This document shows, piece after piece, positions 60,155-64,000 of a stretch of DNA of 64,000 nt. This stretch comes from Candidatus Ribeiella danica (GTDB lineage Bacteria; Chloroflexota; Chloroflexia; Chloroflexales; Roseiflexaceae). The DNA is taken from the NCBI GenBank assembly GCA_016717335.1, contig JADKFS010000011.1, positions 124,001-188,000 of the forward strand, written 5' to 3'. Under the pieces are notes generated by a model. That model was not told the DNA's origin. It saw only the letters and a program-made list of their open reading frames with translations, and did not search any database. Positions within the stretch are counted from its first letter, which is position 1, and each line of letters opens with the position of its first letter. A program made the translations under genes and the position numbers.

Positions 60155-61630
60155 GTGCAGATCATCCTCAACCGCAGCAGCCCCCAGCCGCTCTACACCC
60201 AGCTGGCGCAGGACATTCAGCGGCGCATCCGCTCGGGCGCCCTGCCGCCCGGCGCGCGCCTGCCCACGGTGCGCCAGCTCGCGCTGCAGCTCGGCGTGAC
60301 GCGGCTGACCGTCCACACGGCCTACAGCGAGCTGCAGGCCGGCGGCTGGGTCGAGGCGACCGTCGGGCGCGGCACGTTTGTGGCCCAGCAGTCCGACCCG
60401 TCCGCCATGCTGGCCGAGCCGGCGCACGACCTCACGCCGCCGAGCATCCTCAACGATATGCTGCGGATGGCGCGCCTGCCGGGGATGCGCTCGCTGGCGA
60501 TGGCCGACGCCGCGCCCGACCTCTACCCGACCCGCGAGTTTGCGCGCGCGATCGACGAGGCGCTGGTCAGCGGCGGCAGCGCCGTGCTTGGCTACACCAC
60601 CTCGCAGGGCGACCCGCTGCTGCGCACGACCCTGGCCGACATGCTGCGCGAGCGCGGCATCAGCGCCGGGCCGGATGAGATCGTGATCACCTCCGGCGTC
60701 ACGCAGGGCATGTCGCTGATCGCGCGCACGCTGGCGCGGCCGGGCGACGCCGTGATCGTCGAGCAGCCGACCTACCTGGGCCTGCTGAACGTGCTCGAGG
60801 CCCAGGGCGTCCGCGCAATCGGTGCGCCGATCGACGACGACGGGCTGCTGGTCGAGGCGCTGGAGCCGCTGATCCTGGAGCACCGGCCGCGCTTCATCTA
60901 CACCATCCCGGTCTTCCAGAACCCCAGCGGGGTCTGCCTGAGCCCGGCGCGGCGCGCGGCCCTGCTTGAGCTGATCGAGCGCCACCGCCTGCTGCTGGTT
61001 GAGGACGACATCTACAGCCAGCTCGCCTACGAGGAGGCCGCGCCCCCGGCGCTCAAGGCCGACGATCGGTCCGGCCTGGTGCTCAGCTTGGGCAGCTTCT
61101 CGAAGTCGATGCTGCCGGGCGCGCGCGTCGGCTACATCGCCGGCGCTCCACACCTGATCAGCCGTCTGGTCGCCGCCAAACAGGCCGACGACCTCTGCTC
61201 GCCGCCGCTGCTGCAGCGCGCGCTGGCGCTGTTTGTCCAGCACGGCTGGCTGAGCGGCCACCTTCGGCGGGTGATCCCGCAGTATCGCGAGCGGCGCGAT
61301 GCCCTAATGGCCGCGCTGGATCAGCACTTTCCATCCGGCCTGCGCTGGACGACGCCGCACGGCGGCTTCTGCTCGTGGGTCGAGCTGCCGCTAGGGGCGT
61401 CGACCGCCGACCTCTACCTCGCGGCGGTCGAGCGCGGCGTGGCCTTCGCGCCCGGCGATGTCTTTTTCGCCGGGCCGGCGCCGCGGCCGTACCTGCGCCT
61501 CTCGTTCAGCAGCCTCACGCCCGAGCTGATCGGCGAGGCCACCCAGATCCTCGGACAGGTGATCGGCGCGCACATGACCCGCCGCCGGTTCACCACGCCA
61601 GCGCTGGCCGATTGCCTGCCGCTAGTGTAA
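60155..61630 (+). CDS. MocR-type GntR/aminotransferase fusion protein
   Basis: About 491 residues. N-terminal GntR winged helix (~8-75): PLYTQLAQDIQRRIRSGALP and LPTVRQLALQLGVTRLTVHT. The rest is a class I aminotransferase domain with SGVTQGMSLIARTLARPGD, PVFQNPSGVCLSPARR and the PLP lysine in SLGSFSKSMLPGARVGYIAG. MocR proteins use PLP to sense aminated ligands, but members such as LysN are active aminotransferases; this cannot be decided. The GTG at 60155 is preferred because GAGGAG precedes it; the ATG at 60107 would be nearly leaderless. Two regulators and an exporter follow, hinting at an amino-acid-responsive cluster. Confidence 0.88.
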   Translation: MQIILNRSSPQPLYTQLAQDIQRRIRSGALPPGARLPTVRQLALQLGVTRLTVHTAYSELQAGGWVEATVGRGTFVAQQSDPSAMLAEPAHDLTPPSILNDMLRMARLPGMRSLAMADAAPDLYPTREFARAIDEALVSGGSAVLGYTTSQGDPLLRTTLADMLRERGISAGPDEIVITSGVTQGMSLIARTLARPGDAVIVEQPTYLGLLNVLEAQGVRAIGAPIDDDGLLVEALEPLILEHRPRFIYTIPVFQNPSGVCLSPARRAALLELIERHRLLLVEDDIYSQLAYEEAAPPALKADDRSGLVLSLGSFSKSMLPGARVGYIAGAPHLISRLVAAKQADDLCSPPLLQRALALFVQHGWLSGHLRRVIPQYRERRDALMAALDQHFPSGLRWTTPHGGFCSWVELPLGASTADLYLAAVERGVAFAPGDVFFAGPAPRPYLRLSFSSLTPELIGEATQILGQVIGAHMTRRRFTTPALADCLPLV

Positions 61631-61665
61631 TGGATGGGTGATATAAAATTAGTTCTTTTGGCCTA

Positions 61666-61694
61666 TTGTTCTTATAATCGAAGAGTGATATACT
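61666..61694 (+). promoter_or_regulatory. Promoter of Lrp/AsnC gene
   Basis: TTGTTC (61666-61671), 17-bp spacer, TATACT (61689-61694), with TGA forming an extended -10. Confidence 0.65.
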
Positions 61695-61754
61695 GAAGCG
61701 GGTTATAAAAGACGAAGAAAAGCCGAAAATATAATCGTTTCACCGGAGCGACTG

Positions 61755-62249
61755 ATGGATGACCTAGATGCCACCGACCTGCAGATACTGAAGATCCTGC
61801 AGGACGACGGCCGGATCTCGAACGCCGAGCTGGCGCAGCGGATCGGCCTGACGCCGCCAACCGTGCTGCGGCGGGTCAAGCTGCTGGAAGAGCGTGGCTA
61901 CATCAAAGGGTACGCCGCGCTGATCGATCCGCTCTCGCTCGGCCTGACCGTCACGGCGTTCATCTTCGTCGAGTCGGCGGCCGGATGCGACCTGAACGAG
62001 CTCTGCGCGTTCCTCGTCCGTATCCCGGGCGTCCAGGAGGTCCACCGCGTGATCGGGGAGTGGTGCTTCCTGCTCAAGATCCGAACTCAGAACCCGCAGA
62101 CGCTGGAGCACCTGATCTACCAGCAGCTGCGCAGCCACCCGAACGTCCGCCGCACCTTCACGTCGCTGGCAACCTCGTCGGCGTACGAGACACCTGCACT
62201 ACCGCTGCCTGTGCCGGGCGAGCCTGCCGTCGTGCCATCACAAAACTAG
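61755..62249 (+). CDS. Lrp/AsnC-family transcriptional regulator
   Basis: A 164-residue regulator: HTH at ~4-60 (DATDLQILKILQDDGRISNA, ELAQRIGLTPPTVLRRVKLL) followed by the RAM effector domain (VTAFIFVESAAG, IPGVQEVHRVIGEWCFLLKI). It ends in a Pro-rich tail absent from typical members. Lrp proteins respond to amino acids; likely targets are its own promoter and perhaps the following genes. Standing between a MocR protein and an EamA exporter, it fits an amino-acid efflux or metabolism role. Confidence 0.92.
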   Translation: MDDLDATDLQILKILQDDGRISNAELAQRIGLTPPTVLRRVKLLEERGYIKGYAALIDPLSLGLTVTAFIFVESAAGCDLNELCAFLVRIPGVQEVHRVIGEWCFLLKIRTQNPQTLEHLIYQQLRSHPNVRRTFTSLATSSAYETPALPLPVPGEPAVVPSQN

Positions 62250-62290
62250 ACCGCTATTTCATATTGTAGATATACTATGGAGGAACCGCA

Positions 62291-62560
62291 ATGACATCCT
62301 TTACACACACATATCCCGACAGCTCGGCCAAGGACGACAGCCTGGAGCTGCGCGAGCGCACCGGCGGCCGCGAGCCGCGCCGGTCGCACGAGGGACGCAA
62401 CACTCTATACGAGCGGATCAGCTCATACGCAACCGCTGGCTCGCACATGCCGCTCGAGACCGAGCTGCACTGGCAGTGGGCCAACCCGCTCAATATCATC
62501 CCGGCCTTCATCGCGCTGCTGCTCGTGATCGCGCTCGTCGCTCTGGCATTCGCCGGGTAG
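62291..62560 (+). CDS. Small membrane protein (89 aa)
   Basis: Charged, disordered N-terminal half (DSSAKDDSLELRERTGGREP), then one C-terminal membrane helix (IPAFIALLLVIALVALAFAG). The ATG at 62291 is preceded by TGGAGGAACC, an excellent ribosome binding site. A TATACT box at 62271-62276 lies just upstream. The family is not recognised; in arrangement (long soluble tail plus C-terminal anchor) it recalls the protein at 22107-22436. Confidence 0.65.
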   Translation: MTSFTHTYPDSSAKDDSLELRERTGGREPRRSHEGRNTLYERISSYATAGSHMPLETELHWQWANPLNIIPAFIALLLVIALVALAFAG

Positions 62561-62584
62561 GATCGGCTCTGGCGAACCTCACTG

Positions 62585-62722
62585 TCGACCCCTCCCCATT
62601 CCCCTCCCCTGCCAGGGGAGGGGGACGGATTCCTGGCATCCGCGTGCGGTTTCTACGCAACCGCACACGGATGCCAGATGTCTACCCCCCTCTTCGGTTC
62701 TGGGTGAGGGGGCAGAAGGTGA
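62585..62722. repeat. Compound repeat, copy R15
   Basis: GACCCCTCCCCATTCC, CCCCTCCCCTGCC hairpin, central palindrome (18-nt arms 62634-62651 and 62659-62676, one mismatch, 7-nt loop), ATGTCTACCCCCC link and a degenerate CCCTCTTCGG hairpin with GAGGGGGCAGAAGGTGAG. It lies between the small membrane gene and the exporter gene. Confidence 0.68.
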
Positions 62723-62801
62723 GAGTAAACAGCGCTCTGGAATGCGATCTTTATGAAATAAGTACACCTGAAAGGGTATAGAGGGAAGGGACCAGCCTCG
62801 T

Positions 62802-63791
62802 ATGCAGCGAGAGACACGCACCGGCTACCTGCTAACTGTCGCCGCCGCGGTCGTGTGGGCCTCGACCAGCCCCGGGATCAAGTATCTGCTCGATGCGCAG
62901 CATGTGCCCGCGCTGGCGATCGCGTTCTGGCGCGACGCGCTGATCGCGCTGGCCTGTATGCTGACGATGCTGGTAGTCAGCCCGCGGCTGCTGCGCGTCG
63001 GTGCGCGCGACCTGCGCGGCTTTGCGGTGGTCGGCGCGATCTCGATCGGGATCTACCACGCGCTGTGGGTGACCTCGGTCGAGCTGAACGGCGCCGCGAT
63101 CGCGGTGGTGCTGATCTACACGTTCCCAACCTTTGTCACGCTAGGGGCCTGGCTGCTATTCGGCGAGCGGGTGCGCTGGCCGCAGGTGCTGGCGCTCGGG
63201 CTGGCGCTGATCGGCTGCTTGCTGCTGGTGCGTGCCTACGACCCGGCGGTGCTGCGGGTCAGCTGGGTCGGCACGCTGGTGGGTCTGTCCACCGGGCTCG
63301 CGCACGCCGGCTACGTGCTGTTCAGCCAGCGCTCGGTCGAGACGAAGAGCCCGTGGACCTCGCTCGCCTACACGATGCTGTTCGGCGCGCTGACGCTGCT
63401 GGTGCTCTGGGTGGTGGTCGAGGCGATCTTCCCGGCGGCGGGCTCGCCGCGCTCGCTGATCGGGTCGGTGGGCAGCAGCGCGACGCCCTGGCTGGCGCTG
63501 CTGGTGCTGGCGCTCGGGCCGACGCTTGGCGGCTACGCGCTCTTCACGATCGCGCTGCGCCACATCCCCGGCCGGATCGCCAGCCTGGTCGTGATCCTTG
63601 AGGCGCCGGTCTCGGTGATGCTGGCGGTCTTCTTTCTGGCCGAGCGGCTGGAGTGGCCGCAGATCCTGGGCATGGGGCTGATCCTGGTCGCCGCGGCGCT
63701 GCCGGCGCTGCTGGGCGCCGACGAGCGACGACGGGCCATCCGCGCCGAGCGGCAGGCCGTGGCGGTCGCCGAGACACTGGCCGACGTCTAA
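62802..63791 (+). CDS. EamA/DMT-family transporter
   Basis: A 329-residue inner-membrane protein with ten predicted helices in two EamA halves. First half: LTVAAAVVWASTSPGIKYLL, FWRDALIALACMLTMLVVSP, IYTFPTFVTLGAWLLFGERV. Second half: LVGLSTGLAHAGYVLFSQRS, LVVILEAPVSVMLAVFFLAE. The family exports amino acids, sugars or other metabolites; substrate unknown. Placement after a MocR and an Lrp regulator suggests amino-acid efflux. A short inverted repeat follows. Confidence 0.9.
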   Translation: MQRETRTGYLLTVAAAVVWASTSPGIKYLLDAQHVPALAIAFWRDALIALACMLTMLVVSPRLLRVGARDLRGFAVVGAISIGIYHALWVTSVELNGAAIAVVLIYTFPTFVTLGAWLLFGERVRWPQVLALGLALIGCLLLVRAYDPAVLRVSWVGTLVGLSTGLAHAGYVLFSQRSVETKSPWTSLAYTMLFGALTLLVLWVVVEAIFPAAGSPRSLIGSVGSSATPWLALLVLALGPTLGGYALFTIALRHIPGRIASLVVILEAPVSVMLAVFFLAERLEWPQILGMGLILVAAALPALLGADERRRAIRAERQAVAVAETLADV

Positions 63792-63806
63792 TTTTTGGAT
63801 CAACGA

Positions 63807-63870
63807 GACGATAGACGATAGACGATAGGATGCACAGGCTCTTATCGTCCGTCGTCCATGGTCTATCGTC
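63807..63870. repeat. GACGATA heptamer repeat with inverted partner
   Basis: GACGATAGACGATAGACGAT (63807 on) with CTTATCGTCC and GGTCTATCGTC (63841-63870) as the inverted partner. Same words as at 10068 and 17592. Confidence 0.75.
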
Positions 63871-63905
63871 AATTCGATCTCTCTTATCCCCCCCTTTGCG
63901 GCAGG

Positions 63906-64000
63906 CTATGCCGTCGCCAGATCGATCAGATCGCGCAGCATCGCCGCGGCGGTCGGCCGCGGGCCGCGCTCGAGCGTCGTCGCGCTCGTGCGGCCGCCGA
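63906..64000 (-). CDS. C-terminal end of an unidentified gene, truncated by window edge
   Basis: On the minus strand the frame ...ERGPRPTAAAMLRDLIDLATA ends at a TAG (63906-63908) and is open to the window edge. The composition is that of a coding region of this genome. The family cannot be named from ~31 residues. Confidence 0.45.
   Translation of the reverse strand, partial: GGRTSATTLERGPRPTAAAMLRDLIDLATA

Overview
The window is a high-GC chromosomal segment from a bacterium, most likely a member of the Chloroflexota (class Chloroflexia, in the broad Roseiflexus/Kouleothrix direction). The grounds are indirect: the gene repertoire (CSLREA-type beta-helix proteins with NEW3-like repeats, VanW proteins, a BatA/DUF58 cluster, peptidase-MA lipoproteins), secreted proteins ending in short YLPL-like tails, and intergenic DNA full of GC-rich hairpins and heptamer repeats. 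No rRNA, tRNA, CRISPR array, transposase or prophage gene was recognised.

Layout. 1-4440: the end-truncated gene of a predicted amino-acid-dehydrogenase-like protein, a small orphan gene, repeat-rich DNA, then an SDR oxidoreductase followed by a zinc alcohol dehydrogenase. 4524-5906: a self-regulated arsenic unit, arsR then arsM, with an operator lying inside the promoter. 6141-12774: a lipoprotein, a secreted metzincin-like protease, a DUF983 protein and a VanW protein. 13180-21689: a long minus-strand cluster of two vWA/BatA-like membrane proteins, a DUF58 protein, a Gln-rich membrane protein and a secreted gluzincin with helical repeats. 22107-25177: a small membrane protein, a WYL regulator and an aldehyde dehydrogenase. 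25579-33443: two giant secreted beta-helix proteins. 33559-37216: housekeeping genes aroQ, efp, accB, xseA and xseB. 37223-41013: a duplicated-domain membrane protein, a glutaredoxin-like protein and purA. 41408-45777: a GAF/PAS histidine kinase with an apparent frameshift, convergent with a GT-C glycosyltransferase. 45860-49011: a YigZ-family protein, a peptidase lipoprotein and a cysteine desulfurase. 49324-55891: a complete oligopeptide ABC transporter (oppA-B-C-D-F order on the minus strand). 56085-59662: a small degraded-looking gene, a McrB-like AAA ATPase and a eukaryotic-type UTP-glucose-1-phosphate uridylyltransferase. 60155-63791: a GntR/aminotransferase regulator, an Lrp/AsnC regulator, a small membrane protein and an EamA exporter.

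The most unusual material is between the genes. About fifteen compound repeats carry two rather constant GC-rich hairpins (one CCCCGCCCC type, one CCCCTCTCCC type) around a central palindrome that differs in nearly every copy but keeps a perfect or near-perfect stem with, usually, a 3-nt loop. A second class consists of short tandem repeats, mainly heptamers, often arranged so that the two halves form an inverted repeat, reminiscent of the STRR repeats of filamentous cyanobacteria. There are also a MITE-like nested inverted repeat with a possible TTA target duplication, a 116-bp tandem repeat, and a dispersed repeat of about 100 bp. These were found by eye; copy number and genome-wide distribution could not be computed.
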